DNA of 64,000 nt from Bilabrum cf. latius (Eukaryota > Bigyra: Bicosoecida > Bigyra > Bicosoecida). Of this stretch, positions 27,527 to 38,475 are shown one piece after another. The position numbers were made by a program, and so were the translations under genes. Below the pieces are notes generated by a model that did no database searches, was not told the origin of the DNA, and saw only the letters and a program-made list of their open reading frames with translations. The stretch lies in the NCBI GenBank assembly GCA_965178125.1, contig OZ237755.1, positions 620,001 through 684,000 of the forward strand. The letters are read 5' to 3'. Position 1 is the stretch's first letter. The number at the start of each line of letters is the position of its first letter.

Positions 27527-28417
27527 TTATTGTTGTACAAAATATAATTTTATATCAATTTGTGAATTTTTATTTAATGCGATTGGATGACCAACATTAT
27601 TATAGTCAAACCAATAAAAATCTAGATAGAATGAATTAATATTTCTAGACTCTTTAAAATTGTGCCATATATGGTCAGTATCTCTTGCACTATATTTTAT
27701 AAGTGAAACAGACTGATTATTCGACTGTTGGACATCAAAGTCGACTAGAAAACCCGCACTGTCTGAAGATCCAGCGATTGCATCAGATTGGTTAATTGGG
27801 GGAGGTAAAAGTTCGTTTTCAGTTGGTAGATTCGATTTAATTACAATTCTAGAAACAGGGGACATAAGCTCAAGTGTGCTTGTATATTGTGTTTCTCTGT
27901 CTTCTGCCAGTTCAATATAATAAGGAGATGATAAAACAGATTCATAATTAAAAGATGGCATGTAAGTAAATAGATCATTATTAAATCCAATTTTCCAAGC
28001 AGATCTAAAAGCACCAACCGAAACAATTTCAAATTTATTTGTTGATACATTAAATGTCATTATGGGAACATCTGCAATACTTAAAGTTGAACATAAAGAA
28101 CTAAATGTATTTGATATTGCCGAGGCGACATCTCTATAATCATAAATATATCCGTCTTGGTCATCAAATGCCGAAAAATCAACAACCTCAGAAGTTACGA
28201 CACCAGAACTAATATTTTGAAATGATATAGTGGGTTTATTTGCGTTTGGATCAAATAAGGGTAGAAGAATTTTATTCATAATTAAGCGTTCTACTGAAAT
28301 TAACCATCCCGTAGTATCACTTATAATATCTGTTTGTCTATTTACATTTACACGAGCAATTGAAGCTGCCCCATTTGCTCCACTGGATTGTCCAGTTAAA
28401 TAAATATTACGACTCAT
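27527..28417 (-). CDS. Penton (minor capsid) protein
   Basis: 296 residues, TAA stop, close to the size of mavirus penton. Beta-rich throughout, starting MSRNIYLTGQSSGANGAASI and ending IDIKLYFVQQ, with no enzymatic motif, as expected for a single jelly-roll vertex protein. It lies directly upstream of MCP on the same strand, the order seen in virophages, with its own TCTA motif 14 bp before the ATG. Confidence 0.75.
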   Translation of the reverse strand: MSRNIYLTGQSSGANGAASIARVNVNRQTDIISDTTGWLISVERLIMNKILLPLFDPNANKPTISFQNISSGVVTSEVVDFSAFDDQDGYIYDYRDVASAISNTFSSLCSTLSIADVPIMTFNVSTNKFEIVSVGAFRSAWKIGFNNDLFTYMPSFNYESVLSSPYYIELAEDRETQYTSTLELMSPVSRIVIKSNLPTENELLPPPINQSDAIAGSSDSAGFLVDFDVQQSNNQSVSLIKYSARDTDHIWHNFKESRNINSFYLDFYWFDYNNVGHPIALNKNSQIDIKLYFVQQ

Positions 28418-28430
28418 AATATTATATAGT

Positions 28431-28439
28431 TAGAAAAAA
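28431..28439 (-). promoter_or_regulatory. T-rich TCTA late-type promoter (penton)
   Basis: Minus strand TTTTTTCTAACTATATAATA, 14 bp before the ATG at 28417. Confidence 0.72.
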
Positions 28440-28760
28440 TATATAGTTTTTATTTTCGCTTTTTTTTTCTTGTGTATAATTATATAGATACGATATAGGG
28501 ATTTAATCGGCTTGAAGTGTCTATGTCATTTGTTTTTGAGTTGTTCATGTTAGCCAGACATTGTTTTATATATATCTACATACTTTTTAGTGTGTATCTA
28601 TATAACTTTTAATTTTTAACTTTTAAAATAAAACATCACCTTTAATTAATTTATTCTATTTTGCTTATCTATATTACTTTCTATAAAAAGTGCTTCATTC
28701 TACGATTTAAAAAAGTGGTAAAAATACGAATTTACTATTTACCTATAAAGAATAATTCTA

Positions 28761-28818
28761 AATTCGTATTTTTGCACCTTTTGATTCTTCGAATCAAAAG
28801 AGTGCAAAAGTACGAATT
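28761..28818. repeat. TIR hairpin, right copy
   Basis: Mirror copy of the hairpin at 6936-6993. Confidence 0.7.
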
Positions 28819-28919
28819 AATAATTATTTAAATGGATATCTCGATAGCGAATAAATGGAAAGCTTGAATTAATCGCCTTAATAGCGAACGAAGTGAGCTT
28901 TCCAATGCATGAAATCAAA

Positions 28920-29123
28920 TTATAGAGCCCTAAAAAGAGCAATAAAATATTTAAATGAATAGTCCCTTAAAAATGCCCATAATAAAATAAAATGCAAAAG
29001 AACCGAAATAATAGCAAACTTTAGTTTGCGAAACAATAAATTGAACAGTAAAAAAAAACTATAAAAAATAAAATTCAATAGAACAATAAATAAATTAAAT
29101 TCTTCGAATTTAATAATTTTCAT
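28920..29123 (-). CDS. Small hydrophobic TIR-encoded protein, second copy (uncertain)
   Basis: Same 67-residue frame as at 6631-6834, present because it lies in the inverted repeat. Could be a chance ORF. Confidence 0.25.
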   Translation of the reverse strand: MKIIKFEEFNLFIVLLNFIFYSFFLLFNLLFRKLKFAIISVLLHFILLWAFLRDYSFKYFIALFRAL

Positions 29124-29566
29124 TCTGACGAATAAAAATAAATTTTGATAAAAATCAATAAATTGATTTATTCTTATTCCGCGAAAATTTCATAAAAAAT
29201 AAAAAAGTAATGCACACAACGAATTATAAATATTTAATATAATACATCAATTTTACAATTTTTAAATAATATTTAATGCACAAAAAAATAGAAATATAAA
29301 AAAAATAGAAAGAAAGAACACGAAAGATCTAAATTTCATATTAATAATTCTTGAATCCATTTCTTAGAGAAAATCATAAAAAAATGAAAAATCATTTTTT
29401 CATGAGTTGGCGAAATTTTTTAAAAATTAAAAAAGTATACCATGCGATCAATAATAAAATATTCTATTATTTTACACAAATAAAAAAAAACATAAATTAA
29501 AATTTTATAAATAAATAAAAATAATAAAAGTGAATATATGAACAAATTAAAAAAGTGAAGCATGCG

Positions 29567-29634
29567 TGACGTCGGCCGAAAACAAAACAGGAATATACTT
29601 AAGTATATTCCTGTTTTGTTTTCGGCCGACGTCA
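29567..29634. repeat. 68-bp perfect terminal palindrome (right tip)
   Basis: Same palindrome as the left tip, ending ...CGGCCGACGTCA directly at the CTAGC duplication. Confidence 0.92.
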
Positions 29635-29639
29635 CTAGC
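29635..29639. repeat. Target site duplication CTAGC, right copy
   Basis: Matches 6115-6119. The flanking base after it (T) continues the host intron. Confidence 0.85.
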
Positions 29640-29646
29640 TACTCAC

Positions 29647-30367
29647 GCTAGCCACGCGCTGGGGTTCAGCATCCCGATTGGACTAATCGTTTGTGCGGAC
29701 ATCACGCTGTAGAACAGCATTGCACTCACTGATGCAGTGACGTCATCATCAGAATCATCCACAGCATCATCGTCCTAAACATAGAGGTATGGAAGCAAGA
29801 AGTCGTCCACGTTGGGGTAGAACGAAGGCATGTTGAAGGTCGTGCCCAGCATAGAAGATCTTGACGGTTTTGCCCTACACACGCCCCGAGCACCGAATAG
29901 GTCAGAGGCATTCACTGTTGTGAGATCAAGCCTGCAGTAATCGGTCGCTTTTGCACACATGACGAAGTCGTCTTCGCTCTGCAAGGAGCATGGTTTGCCG
30001 GTACTGGCAAGGCTGGTTGGGTCGGGCACCTGGGAGTTGTTCACGTCGGTGCACGAATTCCTGTCGAATGGAATGCTATACTCCAGTGCTCCACCCCTGC
30101 GTCACAAGCAGGTGGCTGTAAGTGAAGATGGACATGAAGATCCGAGTTCACTTGGGCCATAATCCATGCACTCGCGGGTCGCTGGTGTATATTATCAACA
30201 AAAAAGTAACTTTGAAACGCGCGCAGTCTTTCGCCGACCTTGCCATCACAGTCAAGGCCTCCTGCCAACCGAAAGATATCTCACGAGCCATGCAACGGCT
30301 TCCTTAACGCATACGCAGATGGTGCTGCAATTGATACGAATAGTGTTAGACAAGCCAACATGATCAT
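29647..30367 (-). CDS. Secreted Cys-rich single-pass membrane protein, exons 1-2
   Basis: Exon 1 is 30285-30367: ATG at 30367, signal peptide MIMLACLTLFVSIAAPSAYA. A 188-bp intron (30097-30284, GTGAGA...CGCAG) follows. Exon 2 (29647-30096) encodes SGGALEYSIPFDRNSC and a Cys-containing ectodomain, has a TAG read as Gln at the end of FLLPYLYV, and ends GC at the donor GTGAGT. Exon 3 lies at 4376-5987, beyond the provirus. Frames and phases agree across all three exons (2,145 bp, 714 residues). With its C-terminal membrane helix it is a type I surface protein. Family unknown. Confidence 0.75.
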
Positions 30368-30908
30368 TATTGGAAGGCTACCAGACTGCTCGATCTCTTT
30401 GTAGTGCAACGAGCTTCTGTCCGTGTGTCCGACTGTCCGTCCTCTGCCAGTCTTCCGGTGGACGAATATACCAGAACAAGAAAGCACACCCAACCCATTG
30501 GCGTTTAGCTGCACTGCACTGCAAGCGTCTGCACGCCGTCACCAACGGAACATTCCTTGGATACCTGGCCGAAATGGTGTGATACCATCTTTATGTCTGA
30601 GGAGTTTCCTAACACATTAATACTTCTTGACGGTTCAGCGTGAGTTGTATGGAATTGGTGAAGCCCGGTTTAAATATCATCAAGCACGCAATGACATTTG
30701 ATCCGTACACTTCTGTCGCAGCACGGACCCATTGGAGCTGTGGCATGCAGATTGCTAGTTTTCTGTTTTGCGTCGCTTGCAGGACCCTTGGTTAGGACGT
30801 TCATCTGCCTGCCTTGAGCTATGGTCTCGACAGAACGCTGATCCAGTGATTTGCTGCCCGCCCAGGCATGATACTGCCCTTGACCTGCCTCTGCAAAACC
30901 ACTGTCCC
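30368..30908. other. Divergent intergenic region
   Basis: 541 bp between the surface-protein start and the gene at 30909. It may hold both promoters; I see no clear motif. The frame of the right-hand gene stays open for part of it, so that gene's start could be further left. Confidence 0.35.
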
Positions 30909-33083
30909 ATGGCATTCATGCGAGGAATTGCTCTGCATTGCGAGATATCCATGTCGATTCTGGATGAGAAAGGATTCCGCCGACAGATTCGGTTTAGCAC
31001 GCACCATGCAACGGCCCGCGTGCAGGATTAGGTTCTGTCCGTGCCTCTTATCTTGCCCGCGCAAGACACAAATGAAGCGCCTGGCATTTCGAAACATACA
31101 TCGAGCGTGTCCGAGGTGGGAGAGGTGCGAAAGTCAACACCGAGTACGAGGCAGCCACCGGCCATAGCAAAAATATCACCTTGGCGGCTCGTGCCTTTTG
31201 ACCTCAGACGGCTGTGCAGGCTGGCGTTTGGAAGCTCAGCCAAGCTTTTGCTTCGTATCGAGATACATGGCAACGTGCGAATCGCGTGCTTTTGGTTGGG
31301 CAGGCTGACACCGACGACAGCAGCTGAAGCGAGCACAGCAGCAGCCGCCGAAACTGCACCACCTGCCAGTGTTGGGAAGCAGGCGACTACTGCAGGGGTA
31401 GCCAGCGCACCGCTTGTGGGCGGGGACGTGGTATCTAGACTGGTGGAGCTGCCACCCTGCCTGCCAACCGGAACCGAGAGCGCACCGATCCTGCCGACCG
31501 CACGAGAAGCAGCCATCGCGAAGATGCGCTTGGTGCAGCGGAGAAAGCTGCAGCAGCACAAAGAAGAAAAGGCAGCCGAGAAAGCAGCCAAAACAGTGGA
31601 ATCCACCGCATCCCGGGGCAGGTCACGCATGCAGAAGACGGGCAGCCAAAGCCAGCGTGGAGGCAGTCTGCCATCCAGTAGCATCCAAGGCCAGGCTGCC
31701 GGCACAGGCGAGCTGTCAAGGCAGGGGCAGGGGTCTGCCACTGCCACTGCCTGTGGAGATACGGGCAGAGATGGGCCCAAAGCACGTGGCATAGGCAGTG
31801 GCAGTGGGCTAGCGGATGAAGCTGTCAGCGGCTCTGCAAGTCGTGGGACTACCACGATGAGGGGTTCTTCAGGGCGCGGTCAAGGCAGCTCCGCGCCAGC
31901 ATCCCCGTTGCGGATGCTCCGACAAGGCGCGCCAGACTCCAGTAACACCACGTATACGCAGCTCTCGCCTCAGCAGGTGCGCAGTTCCAGTCCCATCCGG
32001 CACGGGCGGCGGCAGACCCGGGCCGGCCCTGAAGTCGCCATGCGTGTACCCACGTCCCCGATCCGGACGAGTCAGCACCTGTGCCCGAGCGAATCTGGCC
32101 GGCTTGGACAACGTGGAGGCACGTCCCGCAGCGGCGGCGGGCGCAGCCCGCAGATAGACGGAGGTCGTGGTGCTGCTTCGCAGTCTGGGGAACAATGGAA
32201 TGGGGAACAACGGCCTGGGGAACAACGCACCGAGCACCCCGGAGCTGTGGGTCGTAGAGGAGGCCGTCGCTCTGACCCTGGCACCGGCTCTGGCTCTGGT
32301 GCTGGGATGGCGATCGTCAGCATCGGCAGGCGGGCTGGCCAGGGAACAAGTAAGGGAGCAAGCCGACGAAATATGGCTGGCGCTGGATCTGGGTCGGGCA
32401 CCGTGCTCGTGCGCGGTGGCTCCCTGATGCGGCTGCCCACTGGCAAGCAGCGATAGCCGGCGTCCTCGTCTTCATCTTCATCTTTAACCGCCCCCCTTGC
32501 GGGACCTACCATGAATACTGGTGGTGCCATGGGTATGCAGCAGAAGAAGGCCGGCGGCGGGAGCAGAATTTCGGTGACAACCATCACGATTGGAGCCGGG
32601 GCCGGATGGGATGACGCAGCTGCTGGGCTGCGGCCCAGCCCCATGGGGAGCGGCGCACCCGTTACTGCTTCTAAGCGAGCGGTGCGGGCGGGTGCGGAGT
32701 CCTCTGTGCTAGGTAGAAGGGTAGGTGCCAGTGGTCGGTGGTCTGCCGGTGCGGGCGGTGCATCCGGACTTGCGGGCACTGCCACTGTCGAGGGCGCGAG
32801 AGATAGAAACAACAAGGGCTCGCGGTCATCGACCAGACAGCGGACATCAAGCAGGAGCAGCAGGAGTTCGTCGACAAGGGACGCTGTTGGGGCCGGAGCA
32901 AGTGCTCCAGTGGACGCTCTGGGTGCTCACTTGCTGGGAGGGACAGGTGGAGCCGCTCCGAGGGCGAGCAGAGGTGGAATCGCCCGTGGCGGTCGTGGGC
33001 CTGTGATAGCATTACCAACTGGAAGGAATGGAAGAACCTCGGGGCTCTCCGGGGCAGGGTCACGTTTCGTAGGCAGCAGTTGA
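30909..33083 (+). CDS. Low-complexity Ser/Gly/Arg-rich protein
   Basis: Open from the ATG at 30909 to the TGA at 33081 with TAG codons at 31029 and 32454 read as Gln, 724 residues. Mostly Ser, Gly, Ala, Arg and Gln; a Lys/Glu helix (MRLVQRRKLQQHKEEKAAEK) lies near 31530-31590, and SR/RG-rich stretches follow (SSSPIRHGRRQTRAGP). No domain recognised. RG/SR content suggests an RNA-associated or disordered nuclear protein, but that is weak. Competing minus-strand frames exist; I prefer this one because only it spans the whole region. The start is uncertain. Confidence 0.5.
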
Positions 33084-33150
33084 ATTCGTCACATTGCTGC
33101 CGTACGCTGTAGGTTTTGTCTTTGGGCTGTCACAAGAAGTGCTGTCCGTG

Positions 33151-36100
33151 ATGACACGCGGTGCTGTGTTGTTGGTAAGCACCATTATGATCACGTTACT
33201 GTCTCATGCCGCTAGAATCAGGCCTCCCACTCAGCTGCGGGTTGAAGTCGGCGACTTTGCCGTGTAGATCCCAGTGAAAAGCAGTAAGCTGAGCTAGGAG
33301 TGGCCAGGGCGACCGTGTGCCCCGATCATGTCCAATAGTGGTAATCTCACTAAAGATGCGAATGTGGTTCATGGGAGTTTGCATCAAGCGCTGCAATAGA
33401 CGATGAACAGCGATTCGAAGGATCGCAGAGGCGTTGGCAACGATTTGCTGCATTGCGTTTCGGTTTCCGGTATTCATAAGGCTCTCCGGTCGTTACAGAG
33501 CCCATTATTTGTGTCTGAGCGGAGGAGGGACGATGTTTTGGACAGGAAAAGCAGGTTTGCACTGGAACTGTGCGTGAATGCCGACGGCCGCGCGCGCGGT
33601 TGCGCTGGCACGCGATTGGCTGACCAAGCACGGGAAGGCAGTGACGAAACTAAAGCATATTCTAGTACTGGCGAGGATTCAACAGTTGATAGCAGTGCTG
33701 CGTTCAGTCTCGCGTCCCAAGGCTCCGAGCTGGACCCGAGGTCGGCAGCACTGGCGGACCTGCTGTTGGGAGGAGCCAAGACAGTGGAGGTCACGCACGG
33801 GGGGGATGGCATTGGGGCTGATTCCGTAGACGAGACGTCCCTCGGCGTGACCCCGCAAGAAATGCAAGCGGCCGCTCGGGCAGCCGAATCCATTCGACCA
33901 GGCACGTCACGGGACGTGGACCTGAGGGAACACTTTGACGAGGCCGGCGGCCCCGACACCCTCTCCGGGGTAGACGGGGCTAGTGCCGGCATGAGCCATT
34001 CAGGCCAGCAGCCGAATCCGTCCGAGACAGAGAGCATGTCACGGGTCACCACCGCCCATTCCATGCCGGCGTGGGCCCTCGATCAGAGGTACCAGCCCAG
34101 GTACATCGGGTCTGGCGAAATTACCGTGGGGGCATTCGTCGGACAGGCCGGGATTGCCATGGTGGTGGCTGCCTCGCACATGCAAAGGGGAGCTTTCAGA
34201 GACGCGGAGCAGCAGCTGGCTGTGGCAGCGAGCCATGATACCCAGATGCCTGTCCTCTTGCACAACGTAGCGATTGCAACTACCCTTCGCATGCTCAAGG
34301 AAATGGTGCAAACGCTCAAGGCAGCTGAGACTGCGGCGAAGCAGGCCAAGACAGGCTTATCATAGAAGCAGAGCAAAGACTTGCCGAAGGCCACCTTGCA
34401 CCCGACCATCGGACCTCTGTAGTACGGGCTTTTGCAGTACATCAAGTATCTCCTCGTTAATTCCGCGAACGACGCAAGTCGCGCACGCAAAGGCGCCAAC
34501 CACAGGCACTTCATCATAGGCAACGAGGAGCACACGAGGTGCATGGCCTAGCAGGAGGCGGAGAGCTCATACGCCGTAGGCTGGGTACTGGAGCTGTCTG
34601 GATTCGGCTACGAAGCGGCAGACTGGTACGGCAGGGCGGTCGATGCTGCCGGGGCATATTTTCCGCACTTGACGGAGCGTGCCTTTGCTAGGCTCCAAGC
34701 CACATCTCCTGAAATTGTGCCAATCATTGCCATGGGGGCGGGCATCGGGCATCCTTCTTATCTGCAGGTCATTGAAGACACGCGGCGAGACTCTAAAGCT
34801 TCCGCAGAGGCACTCAGCACTCGGGGGAGTGTGCGATCCGGGTCATCCAAGGCACTCGACTTTGTGCTGCGGGTCGTCGGGAGCCGGGGGCCAGCGGGGC
34901 TACGGTTGACTCCTCCAGTGCAACCGGCCTTGCTGGACCCATAGCAGGCAAGTAGCATCGGAGGTGCCCCAAGTGACGGCGCTCGCACAATCCAACTGGT
35001 AGAGCAAGCAAGAGAGGCCATATCTTCCCGGCTGAACAAGCCCTTTGTGCTTGACATCGGCGGCGGGCAGGGTTCAAGCTCTATCATTGGGGCAAAGCGG
35101 GGCGCGAACGTGGTTGCGCTTGAACCGATTCCGCACATCCACAGGCTGTTGTAGGCAACTGCGCAGTTGAATGGGCTTGCAACCACTTCGTTTGGTGCGG
35201 GCGAATCGAATAGAGCCAAGGACGGTGATCGGCACGGATACGATGACTTCGTTGCATCTAAGTGTGAATTAGCTGCCGGCGGCATAGCAGAGTCGGATGC
35301 GTTTGCGCGGCGATCTCACAGCGATGCAGTGCAGCGGGCGGGCTGGCTCATACGGCAGTATCCGGCTGCCGCTATGCAGCTGCGCTGGCTTGTTGCCCTG
35401 TCAAAGTCAATAGCAGCCTATTAGAATGCTCGCCGTGGTGGCAACGGGGTCAGTTCTGAAGCCAAGCAGAGCACGGGCGCCTTGCTAGCCATCCTGGCAG
35501 ACTCTGCAGACGCAGTTCGTGGGGGTCCGATCGGCTCGGAAGCGGTTGGACAGCTAGCAGTGTGCGCGGTGGCCGCCAGGCTGGAGCGCACGTATGGTTG
35601 GAATAAGCTAGCTGGCATTGCCTCGCGCTTTGCAGACACCGTCATCCAAGATCCAGTGTTGGGCCCAGCGAAGATGTCCGATCATCACAGCGCATCGTTC
35701 GATTCCATGCGTCGTTTCCAGGCCGTTGCACAGGGAGTGCCACCACTGCGAGGTGGTCGCACCCACTGGGGCGCCGAGCTCGAGGCCAGGAGCCACGCGG
35801 TGTCTTCTTGGTCGCATCTGGTGGCAGTCACCATCGGTTCGGGGGGGAGCATACAGTCCAAGTGTCCCGCATTATCCAGCGGATCGGCAGGCATGGAGCC
35901 ACTGATCGCACTGGTGACATTTGTCGCCTCGCAAGATGGCACTTTCTTGAGCCCGTTGCCGCCCGTGGCTGCAGTGGAACGCTATCCAGCTGACCTTCAT
36001 GATACAGCGGCACAGCAAGCATGGGACAACGGCCTATGCCCGGCAGGTGCTTGTAACGACCCCGACGCCAGCTCTCAATCAGACTTTGGCCGCTCCGTGT

Positions 36101-38226
36101 AGTATTCAGAGGCTGTAGATGTCGTGTTCTGGTAGGCAAGTCTGCTTCGCAACCAGGAGATCCACGCGCTTCTAGGTGCTGGCGCGTAGGACTGGATGGT
36201 GGCCAGGCAGGTGCAGGCCACCTTCACCCATAGGTACAGAATGAAAACGCTGCTGCATAGCTTGCAGGCTCTGAACGTTGATTTCACGGCTGAATCGAAA
36301 TCAAATCTTCAGCGGCATGCCGCTAGCGCAATCGCCAGGCAGTGCTAGCTGGCACTCTCTCGCCCAGCAGCATGCGGGCCGTCCTACGGATCCGTAGATG
36401 CGATCCCCGCGGCTGCAGGTCCACCCTCTGCGATGTGGGCAGCCGTCCGAGTGCTTGGCGCAGATGAAGACACAGAAGGGCACAAGCACACGAGCACGCA
36501 AGACAGTGGCAGTGGTGCAGCAGTTTCACACCATGTTGCTTGCCGGCCTTCGTGGAATGACGTGCCCGCTCTTGCCGCAGAGCAGCTCAACTTTTCTTCA
36601 GAGGCCACGCTGGAGACGCTGATGGCGTCTCGACGCACATCGGAGATATGGCCTAGCACAGTGGCACAGCAGTCTGCTAGTAGTGCTGATGGTAGCGCCT
36701 CCCTCGTCATCGACCCTTTCGATGCCGCAGCTCGCTCGCTGCAGGCCGTACCAGGGTGCCAGCGACTCGAGCACAAGAGGTTTGGATGCGTGCGGTGCTC
36801 GCACGTGGTGGGATTGGACGCTAGGCCGGCTGGCTAGCCTCCTAGAGGCGCCCATGCATCGCAGCTGGGGCACGACTTGACCAATTCCCAGCTCGGCCTC
36901 TCCAGCAAGAACGAGCCCAGTGCGCTTTACACGCAGGCGACCGGCTAGCACAAGGCACTCGTTGACTCGCCACAGCTTGGCGTTGCGGATCTGCTGCGAT
37001 TTCGTTGGTATGGACAATCTGCAGCCGCGATGGTTGCTGCAGGATACTACGGCGATGACTAGAATTAGCTCCGGGACAGCAGCAGCAGCGCAGATGCTCC
37101 CGCCAGCGTGGCAGCAATATCCGATGCGATCGCTTCCCAGCCACGGCCCTCGCTCCCTGACTTCGTGCGACTGGATGTAGAAGGCTGCGAAATTACCGCT
37201 CTAAGCGGATATTGGTGGACAATAATCGCAGATGCGGCCAGTGGAAGCGAGGGAGTTGCGGTCGGTGGGACGCGCGCGGCCTACAACACTGCAACGGCAG
37301 CAAGAAACTTCTTGCGTGCCGTCGAAGAGCAGGCAGCTGCACTTGGGATGCCTGGAGCTGTTGCTGCAGACCAGCTAGAAAATTCAAGTACCGTGGTTCC
37401 TTCGAGTGCAGGCGCGGCTCGCGATCCACATGCGGTGCTTGCAGCTTCCATTCGACAAATTGTAACATCTGGAGTCGTCGACTCGACAGGCAGCTCCAGC
37501 GACGACAGCGACAGCAGCTCACGAGCTCCGCTTCCTAGGCTAAATAGTACCATTGATCTTGCGGCTGGTCGCATGGAAGTTTTGGGTGCCATGGGCTTGG
37601 GGCTGGGAGAGCCGCTTGAAGCATCGCACGGGATCGGCAGCTCGGATTCATTCCCTTCGCAGGAAAAAGCTGAAGCGCTCAGGCGGGATGGTCTCATCAA
37701 TGGAACCAATTTCATGGTGAAGGTGTGCCCTAGGCTCTGGCAGCAGTGCAACCAGCCAGAGCTCGCGAACGGGATTCGGTCCCCTTCCTAGGATGTCCTA
37801 CAGCAGGCTAGGGACACTTGGAACTCGCTAGTGAAGCTGGGGTACATGGTCGTGGCCATTGACACAGAGGCAGACTCCCCGGGCATGCAGCGGCTGCCCC
37901 ATCGGATATCGCAGGCTTTGCTGCGCCTGGAGCACAGGGATGTCGGCAACATCGCCGTTCTGGTGCCGCCTGTTGGTGCAGGCAGCTACACGTGGGCGGC
38001 GGACCAACAGGGCAAGTCGACTGCCGCATCGAATCTAGATGAGCCGGGGCAGAACCTGGAGGGCCTGATGCAGATATTCGACTCGCTTGCTTTTGCCGCG
38101 ACGATCGAGTAGCCCCAGGAGTTCTGCCTCGATCTCTGGATGATCCCGGCCGACCAGGCGACCGACTACACGGCAGTGGTGGCTGGGGCCTTGCAGAAGC
38201 AGGTTAGAGCGCTTTAGCCTGCCTGA
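33151..38226 (+). CDS. Large FkbM-type SAM-dependent methyltransferase
   Basis: One frame of 1,691 residues if TAG is Gln (about 19 TAGs), ending TGA. The ATG at 33151 gives a signal-anchor-like start (MTRGAVLLVSTIMITLLSHA). SAM motif I is PFVLDIGGGQGSSSIIGAKR near 35040, followed by ANVVALEPIPHIHRLL. The FkbM signature LPDFVRLDVEGCEITALSGY lies near 37155. In usual FkbM proteins these are under 100 residues apart; here some 700 residues separate them, so a large insertion splits the fold. The N-terminal 600 residues have no recognised domain. Likely an endomembrane O-methyltransferase; substrate unknown. Confidence 0.7.
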
Positions 38227-38475
38227 GCAGGCAGCCATGCCTTTGTCCGCAGGCTGAAGGACGGAATGAGGTATGCTTTGAGATGCAGTGCGCGATAGCT
38301 GCGACAGTAGCCTCTGTTTCGTTCGCCAGCGTTTCGGCTTTGCTCCGAGACGAGGAACGTTCGGTTCAACAAGTTGCCGTGAAATACACTCTAAACGCCG
38401 CTTGTTACTGTGTAGCTATCACCTTCCATCATGCTTCGCTTCAATCACGCCAGTAGGAATATTTACTAGCGTGCG
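38227..38475. other. Intergenic region
   Basis: 249 bp between two genes on the plus strand; no feature seen. Confidence 0.35.

Larger units (their letters stand above)
6120..29634. mobile_element. Integrated virophage-like element (mavirus/EMALE type)
   Basis: A 23,515-bp AT-rich block inside GC-rich host DNA, bounded by 1,001-bp perfect inverted repeats and a 5-bp duplication. It carries the virophage/Polinton-like core set: major capsid protein, penton, FtsK/HerA-type ATPase, adenain-like protease and DDE integrase. It also has a tyrosine recombinase, primase-helicase, lipase and fibre-like proteins. No protein-primed PolB is visible, unlike mavirus. Subtracting the 2.6-kb Ngaro insertion leaves about 20.9 kb, the size of endogenous mavirus-like elements. 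Only one gene is visibly broken (by the Ngaro), so the provirus looks recent. Confidence 0.92.
28634..29634. repeat. Right terminal inverted repeat (1,001 bp)
   Basis: Inverse copy of 6120-7120. The 216 bp between it and the penton gene are non-coding and AT-rich. Confidence 0.93.
5988..29646 (-). other. Host intron 2, enlarged to 23.7 kb by the provirus
   Basis: On the minus strand the donor is GTGAGT at 29641-29646 and the acceptor AG is at 5988-5989. Without the provirus and one CTAGC copy the intron would be about 140 bp, in line with the other introns here (74-244 bp). The provirus begins 12 bp after the donor GT. Exon 2 ends in phase 2 and exon 3 supplies the single missing base, so the coding frame survives if splicing works. 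Confidence 0.8.

Noticed and set aside
6120-29634. Assembly artefact joining viral contigs to host DNA
   Set aside because: Exact TSD, matched TIRs and restored exon phases on both sides are hard to obtain by misassembly, though long reads should confirm it.
31028-33063. Minus-strand frames opposite the low-complexity gene
   Set aside because: Broken into several frames; only the plus-strand frame spans the whole stretch. Confidence stays moderate.
33151-38226. String of separate short genes or a decayed pseudogene with many stops
   Set aside because: All pieces lie in one frame, only TAG interrupts them, and conserved motifs span the breaks. TAG as Gln explains this better than decay.
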